Part shown: positions 31,837-44,062 of the stretch, piece by piece
Position numbering within the stretch: the first letter of the stretch is position 1
Layout of the letters: each line of letters starts with the position of its first letter
From: Gambelia wislizenii
Lineage: Eukaryota; Chordata; Lepidosauria; Squamata; Crotaphytidae
Assembly: GCA_030847615.1 (NCBI GenBank)
Contig: JAUMIR010000004.1
Location: forward strand, 232,976,501-233,040,500
Reading direction: 5' to 3'
DNA length: 64,000 nucleotides
Translations under genes and position numbers: made by a program
The notes under the pieces: generated by a model
What the model saw: only the letters and a program-made list of their open reading frames with translations
Databases searched by the model: none
Told to the model about the DNA's origin: nothing

Positions 31837-32429
31837 ATGTAAAGGCTAGAGTTAATGTTGTGGCTGAAGTGTTGAGGTCCTGTAAATGTTGCCTAAGTAG
31901 AAAAATACAGAGGTTTGGCATTTGATTTTGTGGCAGGGCTAGAAAGGGTGTTTGCATCTCTGTTATGTGGCCTAATCCTGGTAAGTAGCTGTTCTAAGTT
32001 GGGACCTATCTGTAAGCAAAAAGCACCCAAGGACTATGAGAAGGAACTGTTATAGTCCAGGATGGCTTAGTGTTTGATGATACATTGGAGTGGTTTCAGC
32101 CCAAAGCTGTAGAGAACAGGAATTCATGTATGATGTTCTAGACAATGGCCTTTCTCCCTATGCGCTGGGTTTGTGAAGACTGCTGTAGAGCTACAGGAAG
32201 GCTCACTTCCCATTAATTCCAATGATACTAACCCTGAAATAAAAATGGTAGTTGAATGTATAAATATAGTTTAATGCATAAATATACGTTATTGGTGTGT
32301 GTGGGAGAACTAGCACCCTGCTGTAAAGGCAGAAAGCTGTTTTTTATGTGTAGGTGCACTTCCTGGCCCCATACAAATCAGTGGAGTAGTGAAATGGATT
32401 AAGTAGTCCATTTCATTTCCCCCCCAAAA

Positions 32430-32455
32430 AAGCAAGCAAGCAAGCAAGCAAGAAA
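32430..32455. repeat. (AGCA)n microsatellite
   Basis: Six consecutive 'agca' units next to a short A-run. Confidence 0.9.
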
Positions 32456-33065
32456 GAGGCAATAAGGAAATGAATGTACTGAAGAAGGGGAATATATTCA
32501 GCCAGAGAATACTATAATGGTGTTTTTTTAAAAAAAACAAAAAACAAAATCAGAAAACATTATTGAAATGGTGAGCCATCACTGGGTGGGAATAGCTACC
32601 TTTGTGCTTCTCTTTTTTCTGTTTTAAAGGATTATGTCATGGGTGGGAATGATGCAGCTGTCCAGATGCTGTGGGACCAAGGGCTTATCTTAACTGATGA
32701 AAAAAAATCCAGCCTCACCTTGCATTTTCCTAGTCTGCAGTGACCCCACAACGACCCCACAGTGATCCTGTTAATGCCACACACACAAACACATTGAGGT
32801 GATATTGGCATAACTGGTGAACTCACATGGCTGTATCTGCTCCACTTTCCCCCCTTCCCAGCATGTATCAACCTATCAACCAATAGCCATTATTGTTTGC
32901 CTGTCAATCTGTTGGGTCCACTCTGATTGGATGCCTCTCCCATCAAATCAGCTTTTCCCCTTGAGTGATCATCAGTAAGGGAGGGAACTTTAAATGTACA
33001 TACGCACGACAGAAAAAAATATTTATATTTAATTTATGAAAATTTTCAGCCATGAGATCAAGGGG

Positions 33066-33340
33066 AGCCCTGGTGGTGCAGTAGTTAAATGCCAGTACTG
33101 CAAGCCACCATGTTGTGAGTTCTCTCCCAAGGGCTCCAAGGTTTACTCAGAATTCCATCCTTTCATAGGTCAGTAAAATGAGGACCTGACTTGTGGGGGC
33201 AATTAGCTAACACACATTGGAAATTGCTTAATGCAGTGTAGATGTGTAAATTGCTGTTGCTTAAACAATTTGTAAGCTGTTCTGGGAGGCTTTCTGGCTG
33301 AAGAGCGGGGTATAAATACCTACATAAATAAAAATAAAAT
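33066..33340 (+). mobile_element. tRNA-derived SINE with LINE-type tail
   Basis: Head 'ctggtggtgcagtagttaaa' and 'gccagtactgcaagccacc'. Middle 'ccatcctttcataggtcagt' and 'aaaatgaggacctgac'. Tail 'ttgtaagctgttctgggagg' and 'gaagagcggggtataaatac'. This form is abundant in squamates. Confidence 0.75.
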
Positions 33341-33367
33341 ATAAAATCAATGGTGAGGGGGGCAACA

Positions 33368-33700
33368 AGTGAGTGAATGAGCGAGGAATGACTGAGCCAG
33401 TAGGTGTGCCCCATCCTCCTCCTTTCCCCCCTCTGATTCCTGCCATCAAGTGAGAGAATGAATGAGCCAGTAAGCATGGGAAGGGAATCAGATGGGGGAA
33501 TGATGAAGGACATGCCCGTCCTTTTGCAGAGATCTGCATACATACATTCACTGTTTTTAACATTCATTAAAAAAAATGTTGACACAAGAGAGATGGGGTG
33601 AAGAAAGATGAGGGATGGTACACGCTCGCTGGTTCAGTCACTCCTTCCTCGCTCACTAGTGCAGAGATCTGCATACGTACATACATACATACATACACTG
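33368..33700. repeat. Complex local duplication with inverted segment
   Basis: 'gcagagatctgcata' occurs at 33526-33540 and 33661-33675. The segment 33369-33400 ('gtgagtgaatgagcgaggaa') recurs inverted at 33629-33656 ('cactccttcctcgctcac'). 'aatgagccagtaagc' near 33455 repeats 'actgagccagtaggt'. It ends in a (CATA)n run and a poly-A. Confidence 0.7.
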
Positions 33701-33999
33701 AAGTAAAAAAAAAAAAAAACCATGGCGACACACACCACACATGCTGGAACCAACTAGTCCCACCCACTGAAAACTCTTCCCCCGCCTCCACATAGAAGCC
33801 ACTTTGGAGTACTGGTAACACACACAGGATTGTCCAGATTTTCTGGAAATGTTCGGGGTAAAAGGTGAAGTTTTTTAAAAAGCAGATTACAGCCCTCAGT
33901 AATACCTTCCCTTTGAATTCCCTGTGAATTTTTAAGAATGTTGTGTGTCCTGATCTCAGGGACTATGAGACAGGTATGGATTTTTTCTCCGTATACACA

Positions 34000-34105
34000 A
34001 GCCCCAAGTGCCAGCTGCCCTTGTCAGCAAGTCAGCGGTGAGGAATGATGGAAGTTACAGTTCAACACCATCTGGAGGGCTGCATGACCCCCACCCCAGG
34101 CTATA
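34000..34105. mobile_element. hAT-like palindromic element remnant
   Basis: 'ggaatgatggaagttacagt' followed by 'tcaacaccatctggagggct' and 'gacccccacccc' is the right half of the same type as 31700-31836. The left half is not recognisable. Confidence 0.5.
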
Positions 34106-35479
34106 TGATAAACAATAGATATGCAGAACCATATAAGAAATGTTAGTAGCATTAGTTTAAAAAGTTGTCTAGGGAGAGTAAGGAGTTATAATGCCCATCA
34201 CTTGACATGTCCAGGACATGTTCCACTAGATGCTTGAGATAGCTGTAGCAACAGTAGTACTGGTAAGGCTGCTCAGAGCTCCAGAAGGCAGATTCCTGTA
34301 GTAACGTTTCCAACATCAAAACCAAGGAGCTGGAGCTTCTGTTGCCCAGATAAAGAGTGGAGGCTGTGCTTTCACTTGCCAGTCCCTTAGCTCTTCAGCC
34401 AAGTAGCAGCTATATCAGGAACTGGCTTCCTGGAACACTTTTACCCCAGTGAGAATGGCAACCTCAAGATGCTTCTGAAAGTGGCACTGTTGTTCCTCTT
34501 TCCATGAGTAATATTGGTCTTTTGAGTGTGCATATGCATTACACTCAATAAAAAAGCTACTGCTTACACCTTATGTTAGTGATATTATACAGGATTTAGA
34601 AAACAGTGCATTGTGGGAAGTACCCCTGTGTCTGATGATGGGTGTGGAAGAAGAGAGAAACAGTAGAGGAAAATTGTGTTTGTTGAGGTTTATAGACCCC
34701 TGGTGCTTAAAGTACCAAAAGCTTGCTCTTGCTGAAGGGTGTGATTAAGGCGTGGAAATTAACTAATATCTTCACTGGCTTTCATGTGAAACTATTGTAT
34801 TTTAAGATCATTGATTTAGGCTGTGGGGAGTATTAAAGTTACATTGGGAGATCGTTAATATATATTTATATTTATGAGAGAAGGGGGGAAACTTCCATAG
34901 TAACTGCAATAAGTGAAAACTATCTAATATTTAAATAGCACAGACAGACCATTGAGGTAGTATAATAAGACAAAGATATGAATCATTGACAGGATCTCAG
35001 CTAAATTGAATGAAGAGTTTAAATATTTTATTACTATTATAAATTCATATTTTCTAGAGGGGATTGCAGAAAGAAGGATTAAATAAATTTTTATTAATAA
35101 GAGTGAGTTCTGTTATGACCTTCCTTCTGCAAGAATTATCCCCCAAAGCAATAATAACCTTTCATTAAATTGTTTGTAGAATTCCAGAATAGAAAGAATG
35201 AGAATGTTATTGTGCTGTTAGTTTCCTAAGTGCCCCCCCTGAATAAAAAGAATACTTATGTCTACTATGGAGAAGAGATTAAAGGCATATGTTCTTATGA
35301 TGTATCCACTAGCATTAACCCATTTTATAAAGGCGTAACAAAAGCTAAAACTCTATACTTTGATACATGTTTGATTAAGATATAAATTTAATATCAGGCC
35401 CTCCACAAGGCTGATGGGAGATTTCAAGTCAGGGCTAGAGCATGCTCACCCCACATGTACACACCAAAGGACAGGCCAC

Positions 35480-36358
35480 AGATTCCTCAGTAAGTAAAAG
35501 TAAAACAGAATTCCTTTGACAATTGCAATAGCAATGCCATGTCTTTCTTGAGAGTCTCCAGGAGGAAGCATCCTCTGGAGCATTTCAAAAGTTAGCTGGA
35601 AATATAATCATTATGTGAGGCCTGGTTTTCTTATCTCCTCATTTATATCCCAAAGAGAGAGTTGTCTGTCATCCATCAGTTTTGAAAACTATCCTTTTCC
35701 CCACAATGTGAACACACCCGGAATTTCCTTTGCTGTAATGTTGGGAAACTTCTGATAAACAATTGCCTTCCTCTCTAAATTGCCCCTTCATTTTGTGTAT
35801 AAATATACCCTAAAATATCCTCTCAGTACGCTTGGACCCCACTTTCCTCCTGTCTCCGCGCCAGCCGGTACTCCCCCCTTTTCCCTACTTCCCTTCCCTT
35901 CCCTTCCAAATCTCTCTCTCTCTCTCTGCCAAAGGCTCCTTCCCTCCCGCTTAATCTCTCTCCTTCCCAGACAAAGTCTTTTCTCCCACTTCTAACTTCC
36001 CTCTCCCCATCTCTTTAACCATTTGCCATCTGTCTTCGCCAGCTACTCAAGAGTAATCCTCTCTGCTGCGCTACTCACGAGGAGTTATTTGCTTTGGAGC
36101 AGTACAATATTACTTCAATGAGCCTCAAATCTAACCCTCTGTCTAGGTGCTTCCTACTTTTATTCGATGCTGAATGTATGGATGTGGTGTGAATGCAGTT
36201 TTAAATCATTTCCAATAAATATTTCATGGTTATTTGTTTTCCTTGGCTCGTTCTCTCTCCAGTCAGTGTTAGTATACACTGGATAAAAGGTCCTGCAGTT
36301 ATGTGACCTCTCACAAGTCAACTGAGCTAATTTAAATCCCCCAAAGCAAGATCATGAC
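35480..36358 (+). mobile_element. Possible LTR-like sequence
   Basis: A TATA-like 'tgtataaatataccctaaaa' at about 35796, a pyrimidine-rich stretch with (TC)n, an AATAAA at about 36213 ('ccaataaatatttcatggtt') and a terminal 'atcatgaca' at 36358 together look like a retroviral-type LTR. The 5' end and target duplication could not be found, so this is a weak call. Confidence 0.3.
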
Positions 36359-39083
36359 ACTCGTGGATTTTCCATGGACACTAGCATTTTGCGTAACAAA
36401 GGGGGTGGCCTTGCAATGGCATGAAGGCACTGTGCACGTGAACCACTGCAGCCATGTGGGTAACCTACACATTGTCCAAATATCCATGGCTCATCAAAAT
36501 GCTTGTGCTGACTATGTAGATGTGCTATGAGGCCCTGGCATGTGTTCTCAAGGCAAATTAAGTAGGAACTACTATGAACCAGCTACCGAAACTGCTGGTA
36601 CCTGAAGGCTTTTTTTTTTTTTTAACATGTTCTTGGAGCAAGGTTGCTACTGGATATCCTAGCATGGGTAGCTGCTTGGGTGAAATGACACTCATGTGCA
36701 TTGTACAACACCAGAAAAACCTCATGGAAGTAAGAGATTTCCCTAACATTGCAAGCATTTTTAAAGTAATTTGCTACAATGTTTAACTGCTCACAGAAAT
36801 GCCCACGTAGGTCAGGATCTTATCTGTCAGTGCACACCTTTTGATTTAATGAGTTTGACCTTAATTTTATTCAAAAATAAGTCCATCACTAATGGGCACA
36901 TTCCAAGATGATGATGTGTTTGTTTTGTGAATATGACACAGAGTTTGCTCAGGATCATCTTTCTCTGTGAAATTTCCACCATATGTTGTTATTGAAGGAT
37001 CGTACATACACTACCACCCAACCCCAAAGTTGGCTGTAACAAACCTCTCATATTATGTTATTCATTCACTCAAGGATATAGTTTCTGCTTCATGCCAAAG
37101 TTCCAAAAATAGCCGCTGAAGCTCTTCCTTCCCAATTCCAGTTAACTGGGTTTTGTGATAGATGAGGGCTGGACATACTGCTTCCTCTTGAGGTTGTCAG
37201 TGCTGCTGTAATGCCAGAGAGATTGCTGCAAAGTGACATAAGACATTCCTTCCAGAGGTTGTGCACAGAGGCATGCCGGAATGAGTTTCAAATTTAGAAC
37301 TCCTAATGGCCAACCAAAGTTCTACACGATCAGCCTTTAAAAAGGCACTAATTCTTCTTCAGGAATTCTGTATTTTTAGGCACAAACTTAATAAATCTGA
37401 CTTTAAAATTCTCCTAAACTATTAGTGCTTTTAAAATGTACCTATAATAAAAGTACTGCTGGGAAGCTTGGAACTAAATTTAAGCTGACCATTAATTGCA
37501 TTAGTACTAATCTGGAAACTTATTTACAATTAAATTTCCAACAGCTTCTTTGATTTCATTTTCCTTGCGTTAGCTTCCTTGCTGCATTCAAGCCTGTCTT
37601 GTATGATGGTAATATCATTTACTTGCTACAGCAAAGCCATACCACCACAGTAAATATGGATCCTTGTAACACTTTAAAAACAAGCACACTTATTATTGTG
37701 GTATATGTTTCCATCACTAGAGTTAACTTCATCAGATACAATAATGAAGTGCTTCATGACATAAATGTTGGTCTATGGAATTATCCCATAGAGTTAGTTG
37801 AACATGATGACTATGGGGTGAAATTACATTTGATGAGAAATTGTGCAGCAAGCTACCCTGGATAAATATACCATTTATATGGTGCAAGTTGTATCTCTGA
37901 TATGACAATGAGGCAAAAAGTAGAAGTGCTGGCAATAACTATCTCCTAGATGGGGCAAATTTGGCAGGACAAGGCAGTATTTGATACTATACTTAAAGCT
38001 TTTTTCCCCCAGACCCAAATGACATTTTGCTAATCTCATGGTGTTTTGGACTGTTTCCCCTCCATTTCCAAAGTATTTTGTTCCTACCTGAAAGGCACAT
38101 TTTAAAAACTTGATATGATTTGTAGGCATGGTTGTAACATGTAACATTTGTAATCTACTAGAATACTTTAGTGTTTTACTTCTAAAGCTGTTTTTTAAAA
38201 ATGTAAGGGAGCATTGTGGACAAGAGAAAATGGGGAGAGAAAGGAGGGGATTAGGTACACCCACTTACTCTCCCATAATTTATGCTATGCCTACAAATGA
38301 CCCTGAATGTGCCTTGAATGACCCTAACTATGTCTGTAACATTTGGGCAGGGAAGTGCCTCTGAGTGACACAGAAGAGCAAGAATTGTGCTATTAAATGG
38401 TGTACCAAAAAGCAGCACAAGTTGCCAACCTGGAAGAGCCTTCATTTGTAGAACTAATTTTATGTTTTAGATTTTATACCTACAAGTTAACTTGCATTTG
38501 TGTCTGTGTGGCCTCCTGATGCAAACGCTCCAATGCATGCAGATCATAGGGAGGGCTGCCCAATACATTTCAGTACAGGAAATCTGCTTTGTCTATAGTC
38601 TTTCAATATAGAAGGGGTTGAATCCAGGATCTGTCATGTAGTGATGGAAGGATGCTGTTCACAAAACTTGATGTTCTGGGATCCTTCTGCACCTCATCTC
38701 ATCACATTCAGCATGGTTCTTTGTTTCTATGTACAATTTTTTCAAGGGGCAGAAGAGCAGTGAGCAGAGGGGGTCTCTTTTGCCATCACAGTTACACATA
38801 TCTAAGTCATGGACCCATTCCTCAGTTTTCATAATTGCAGTGCATGGAGTGGTCCTACTTTTGTGGAGCTGTATGTTCAGATATACCTCATAGAATTTTG
38901 GACTGTTACAACATTCTATAATTGAGGTGACTTGTGCAGACTGAAATCCATCTTATCAGAGTTCCCAGTCTTTAAATCTTCCAAGGAAGGAGATTCAACA
39001 ACATTGCTGGGCAGATATGTACATTTCCAGGTAGATTTCCAATGCAACGTACCCTTGTGTCTAATAGATGCCTTTATTAAGTA

Positions 39084-39347
39084 CAGTCAGACCCCCGTAT
39101 CCATGGGACCAATATCCACAGTTTCAGTTATCAGTGGGACACAAAACAGCATACCTACCATAGTGTCTTCCTAGAAAATGTCTAGAGAGGCATCCTTTCT
39201 AGACATTTTCTAGATCCTCCGAGGCAACTCCATGGTATTTGTAACCTGAAGTCCCATTATTTCAATGGTGTTTGTTGTTACCCAGGGTTTCTGATATTCA
39301 TGGTAACTCCTGGAACTGAATCCCCCATGGATATGAGGGTCCAACTG
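39084..39347. mobile_element. Tigger-like non-autonomous element, 264 bp
   Basis: Left 'cagtcagacccccgtatcca' and right 'tggatatgagggtccaactg' are inverted repeats with TA on both sides (39082-39083, 39348-39349). The interior is the inverse of the copy at 18570-18843. A small palindrome, 'ctagaaaatgtctagagagg' against 'ctttctagacattttctag', sits in the middle. Confidence 0.88.
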
Positions 39348-40962
39348 TAATGTGTTTAGGTAAACATTAATGGATGCTTGCCTTTTTCTTAGCTAAATGA
39401 ATCTTTGTCCTGAGCACTCTTAAGTGCTGTTCCTAGTAGTTTCTCTTTCTTTAAAACGAGAGCAGTGATATTCATCTATATATTCCAGGCAGTGGTACTT
39501 GGGATGTTTCCATAAGTTATACCGGTACAGAAATTACATCTTCTCTTTTCTCCATTCTGTCTCCCCCCTTTTTTGCTTATGAATTAATCTATTCGTAGAG
39601 CACATTCTTGATGTAAACTCATAATATCAATCACCTATTGGCAAATAGCCTGTTAAGATTTTGGAGATTTTAATTGTATAGTGTATAAAATGAACACTGG
39701 TATCCATTATAGTAAGGATGTAATTATATCAGGGGGAGAGACATCTGTTCCTTGAAGGATTGTGTATACTTCTGTGTGGTGAAACCACTGTAGAATTTGA
39801 AGAGAAGAATTCATTCTTTTACAGACTCCTTGCTTCTCTCTCCTTACAACTGTTTGCACATCTCTGACTGATGTTAGCAAACTCACGTAAAGGTGAAATG
39901 AAAGTGCAAAGAAATGAAGGCAGAAATCCTTGTTCAGGGCAAAGGAAAGCTAGCATAAGCACTCAGACCACAGATAGATGAAACTAATAATGGAGACATG
40001 TCCACTGGGAGTCTTGTAACTAAGTAAAATGTTTTGGTTTGAGACTAATAACATTTTGGACAGTTAGATGTTACACAGACTTTTATAATGACCCACCTGA
40101 GGTGAAAGACTTATCTACTGGTATGTGAGAGAATTAGAAGATTAATCTAGAATCTGAAATCCTTATTTTTGTGATTTGCTTTTAAACACAATTTACCGTT
40201 ATAGCCATATGTATGTTTTATAGCCAAGGTAAGATCTTTTTTTCTAGGCTCACATCCTTTCCTAGAAAAGTTCCTCTGCCCTTTTAAGGTGGAAGGATGT
40301 TTGCAGATGCAGTTTTTTTCTTGTGTTATCAAGACAAGAAACTCCTTACTTGCTAGATTCTTCTTGCCATTCAACTGTGTAAGGCATGCAACTGGTCAGC
40401 TATGCAACAAAACCTACTAAACCCCATAAATAACTGTCCTTGGTGGATTGTGTATGTGCAGTTTAGCTATCCTAACTTTGTTACATCAAGTTTAAAAATC
40501 ACTTCCATACCTTAAATAGTGGATAACCTTTTTTGGCTGAGGAGCTGCCCTTAGTTTGTATGACAGATGAAGAAATACATGACTACCTCAATAAAGGAGA
40601 CCTTCTTCCATCTGATTGAACCATGCTCTTATTATGACTGCTAGTCTAAAGGAGAGAAACAAATGTTTTCCCATGCCATTGCTGGCAGGAAGACATATGC
40701 ATTTAGGACTGGACTGTGTTCCAAAATGAATTTGATACTTTTCCAAATCAATTACTGTGCCTGCACCAAGCTTGGCCCCTTTCCAGCTGTTGGCAATCTG
40801 CTATAAGGTGGCAAAACTCCCAGTCCCAGAGATGGCATAGGCTCATTGCACCAGAGCTGTCATAACATCTATGGTTTTTCTTTGGAGAGTGGTGGTGGCC
40901 AATCTGTGGCAAGTGACAGCTTTTCTAGACGGCTGATGAAAAATATAGTTTATTCTTCATGT

Positions 40963-41218
40963 CAGAGGTGGGCAAACTCCAGGGGTCCACAGACTAATTT
41001 TTCACTCCCAGGACCCATTGCAGGCCATGCCACCACCAAAGCAAGACCACTTCCAATTTTGTTGGGGTGGATGGGCAAAACATCAGTATATGTGCTTGCG
41101 TGAACACCTTTTTCAAAGTAAATGTTCATATATGAAGGTGTCCAGAAGAAGCCTCGGCTCACAAAAACAGGCCAAGGGCTGCATGCATGCCATAGGCCAT
41201 GTGCTTTCCCACCCCTTG
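40963..41218. mobile_element. Probable hAT-like non-autonomous element
   Basis: The left end 'cagaggtgggcaaactccag' and the right end 'gctttcccaccccttg' are inverted repeats of the 'caggggtgggcaaac' type common to hAT elements. The flanking octamers do not match well (cttcatgt against tttatact), so the exact ends are uncertain. Confidence 0.5.
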
Positions 41219-41379
41219 TTTATACTAGTCCTGATTCACAGCCAAATGTGATACCATCTTCCTTAAGATTGCATTTACTGCTAGACGGGCAGTATTTTGG
41301 CTCCTTTCTTTTAAAGAATAGTAGTCAATTTACATAATTGATAGAGAAAAAACACAAACTTTTTCTTTGATGGACTTTC

Positions 41380-41385
<6 letters not shown>

Positions 41386-41416
<31 letters not shown>

Positions 41417-42734
41417 CCATATATATTTATTCAAGCTTTAAACATTCTTCTGTACAATGTTTCGATTCGAGTACATAAATTATTTACAAATAGTTAAGAC
41501 GATCAGTTAAATGCATCTAAACATATTTTTAGTTACATGGATTCCAATTGAGTCACATTGTCAACTTAAAACTAACCATAAGACCATCATTAATCCAGAA
41601 AGGAAATAACTGTGGTTCGATTATCCTACTGATGCATTACTTTTTTTGAATTTTCCATTTTCATTTCTTTCCTTCCCCCCTCCTTTGACTTCCTTAGTGT
41701 TATAAAACCAAGGATTTTCTATATTTGTTCTTTTCCTCTCATTTCTTTGCTTCCCTAAGAACCTTCTTCTTATTTTTCCTTATATTCCATACTCAACTCT
41801 TATCTGTAATACCTATATTCTTGTATTAACCAAATTTGATTTTTGATTTTTTTCTTTACTCCTTGTAATTTGCCCTTTTACCTATCAGCTTATATTATTT
41901 GACTCCAGTTGAAATTTCTCCTGCCATCTTGTTTTTTATTTTTCTTTTCTAATTCTTGTCGGTCTATAATACCTTCTTATAAGTACCCACGTTTAACCAG
42001 CTATTCATCTATACCTTTCCATTCTTTGTTCATTTCTTCCACATTTCTTTTATTTATTATTCTTGTCAATTTATCATTGTCTTTCATTTCTATTATTTTC
42101 TCTAACCATTCTTCTGCTTCTGGAGCTTCCTTCTTTTTCCACCTGGTTGCGATCTTAATTCTGGCAGCTGTTACAAGATACAGTAGAACTCTCCAATATT
42201 TTTGTTGTATGTATCTTTCTAGCATTAAAGTTATGTTCAACAAATACAATTTGGGTTCCATAACAAACTTAACCCCCAACATCTTTTGTATTATTCCATG
42301 TACCTTTACCCAAAACACTTGTATTACTGGACACGCCCACCACATATGATATAGGGATCCCACTTCTTTTTCACATCTCCAACATTTCTTATTTTCTAAT
42401 TTATAGATTTTGTTCAGTCTTGCCGGTGTAAGATACCACCTATTAATTACTTTAAAGTTGTTCTCTTTAAGATCCTGATTAGCTGTAAATTTGTTTGTTC
42501 TTTCCCAAGCATTTTCCCATTCCTCTAGCGTTATGGGGTCATCTACATCCTGTGCCCATCTTATCATGACATCTTTTACCAGCTCTTTTTCTAGCTCTCT
42601 TTCTAACATAACTTTGTATAATTTTGCAGTGTTCTTCTTTCCTGTTCCCCATATTATCTTATCTATCTCGTTCTGTTCATGCATAAACCCATATTTCTTT
42701 TTATCTTCCTCAAATCTCTCTTTTATTTGATAGT
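41386..42734 (-). mobile_element. L1 LINE, 5'-truncated, with 16 bp target duplication
   Basis: The duplicated target 'atggactttcagatat' lies at 41370-41385 and again at 42735-42750. Between them, on the minus strand, is the end of an L1 ORF2, about 600 bp of 3' UTR, and an (AT)n-rich 3' end at 41386-41412. This is target-primed insertion with 5' truncation. The clean duplication suggests a fairly young insertion. Confidence 0.92.
42001..42733 (-). pseudogene. L1 ORF2 C-terminal fragment
   Basis: About 243 codons are open from the truncation point to a stop at 42001. The diagnostic piece is the C-terminal zinc-type motif KCWRCEKEVGSLYHMWWACP followed by VIQVFWVKV, as in vertebrate L1 ORF2. 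Upstream NRWYLTPARLNKIYKL also fits. RT and endonuclease are lost by truncation; the remaining frame has no internal stop. Confidence 0.88.
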
Positions 42735-42799
42735 ATGGACTTTCAGATATTGAAGTAGTAGATACTACTCTGGGAGAAGGAACAAAAGCTTAAGGTCCT

Positions 42800-43485
42800 T
42801 CATCTTCAGTGAAAGATAACAGGGTCAGGCAGAAGTGAAACAAAACCAAGCCATATGCTAGCTGACTAGCTGCCTTCTGCAAAAACACACAGACTCCAAA
42901 AAAACTCAGCCAGACAGTTCATCAGAGTCCTGGCTCAACCCCAGCAGCAAAACACCACTCTGTACTGGGATATAATGGCCTATACTGGCCCCATAACCCA
43001 CTGTTCTGCTAGGGTAGGCTCACTGAGAGGCACCTGGCACAGCCTGGGGACAAACTAACCCAGGAGTAGCCAAACAGCAGAACTGCATAGCAGAATGGGC
43101 GTACAAACAAAAGCTTCAGCTAGCAACTGTTTCACTGCTCTGAACCATTTTCACACACAATAAGAGACTTATAGGCAGCGAGGTTCATCCAAAGATATCT
43201 GTAGGCTTTTATCTTCAGTTGCAGTATAAACAAATACAGTATCTACACAGCAAACCTCATTAACAAACTCAACAGCAATTTCTCCAACACCCACCAGAAC
43301 TCTTTCTCCATGACACCAACCCACAAATAATGCATCTTGTGGTTCAGCTATATAGAAGTATTTGATTGTCAGCCTTCTGCCTAGCCACAGCTGTGCTCAA
43401 ACCCACTTCAGCTGTGCTAGTCTGTGGTCTGTTGCTTCAACATTTTTCCTTTTGCACTTAAAGCAATATTACCCTGACAGTATAA
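42800..43485 (-). other. Unassigned sequence, faintly LTR-like
   Basis: On the minus strand it starts 'tgtcagggtaatattgc' at about 43479, similar to an LTR beginning, but no matching end, poly-A signal or 5 bp duplication was found. Confidence 0.2.
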
Positions 43486-44062
43486 ATTAAAAAAATATAA
43501 ATATATAAATATAAACATAAAATAATTTGTATTGGGAAGGAGAGGCTCACAACCCATTACTGAATGATGCAGTGGGCTGTGTCAAACCTCCATATTTTGA
43601 TGTAACTCAGCAATGCCGTCTAGAGCATCTAGTAAATTGGCAGGCTGCAAGAAGCTTATATAAGTGTGCATCCTGATTTAAAATATCTGAGTAAACATCC
43701 AGAATGTAAGCTCCTTTGCACAATACTTTGTCCAATTGAAAACGGTCAACTATTTTATCATTCAAATGGAGTGTCATTAAGAAGGTGGATCCAGCCACTA
43801 AGTAATATTTTTGATTTACTGGCTGGACCATTGATATCAGATATCACAGCCTGTCAGTTTCCATTAGGGGGTAGATAATGTCAAATTCTCATAAAAGTAT
43901 GAGGCATCTTTTCTTCTTTGTCTTCCTAGCTACTACATTTGATCAGGAGGCCAACATACTCTTTAACCAGTCTCTCTGATAGAAACCCTTGTGTATTTTG
44001 AACCTGAGATTCTACTCAAGTAGATAACATGTAACTAGCTAAGTTAGGCTGACTTTACTGTA

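Noticed and set aside
33163..33585. Minus-strand open frame of 140 codons
   Set aside because: Spans a SINE tail and a duplicated repeat patch; a second frame is open over the same bases.
41909..42349. Plus-strand open frame of 146 codons
   Set aside because: It is the antisense shadow of the L1 ORF2 fragment.
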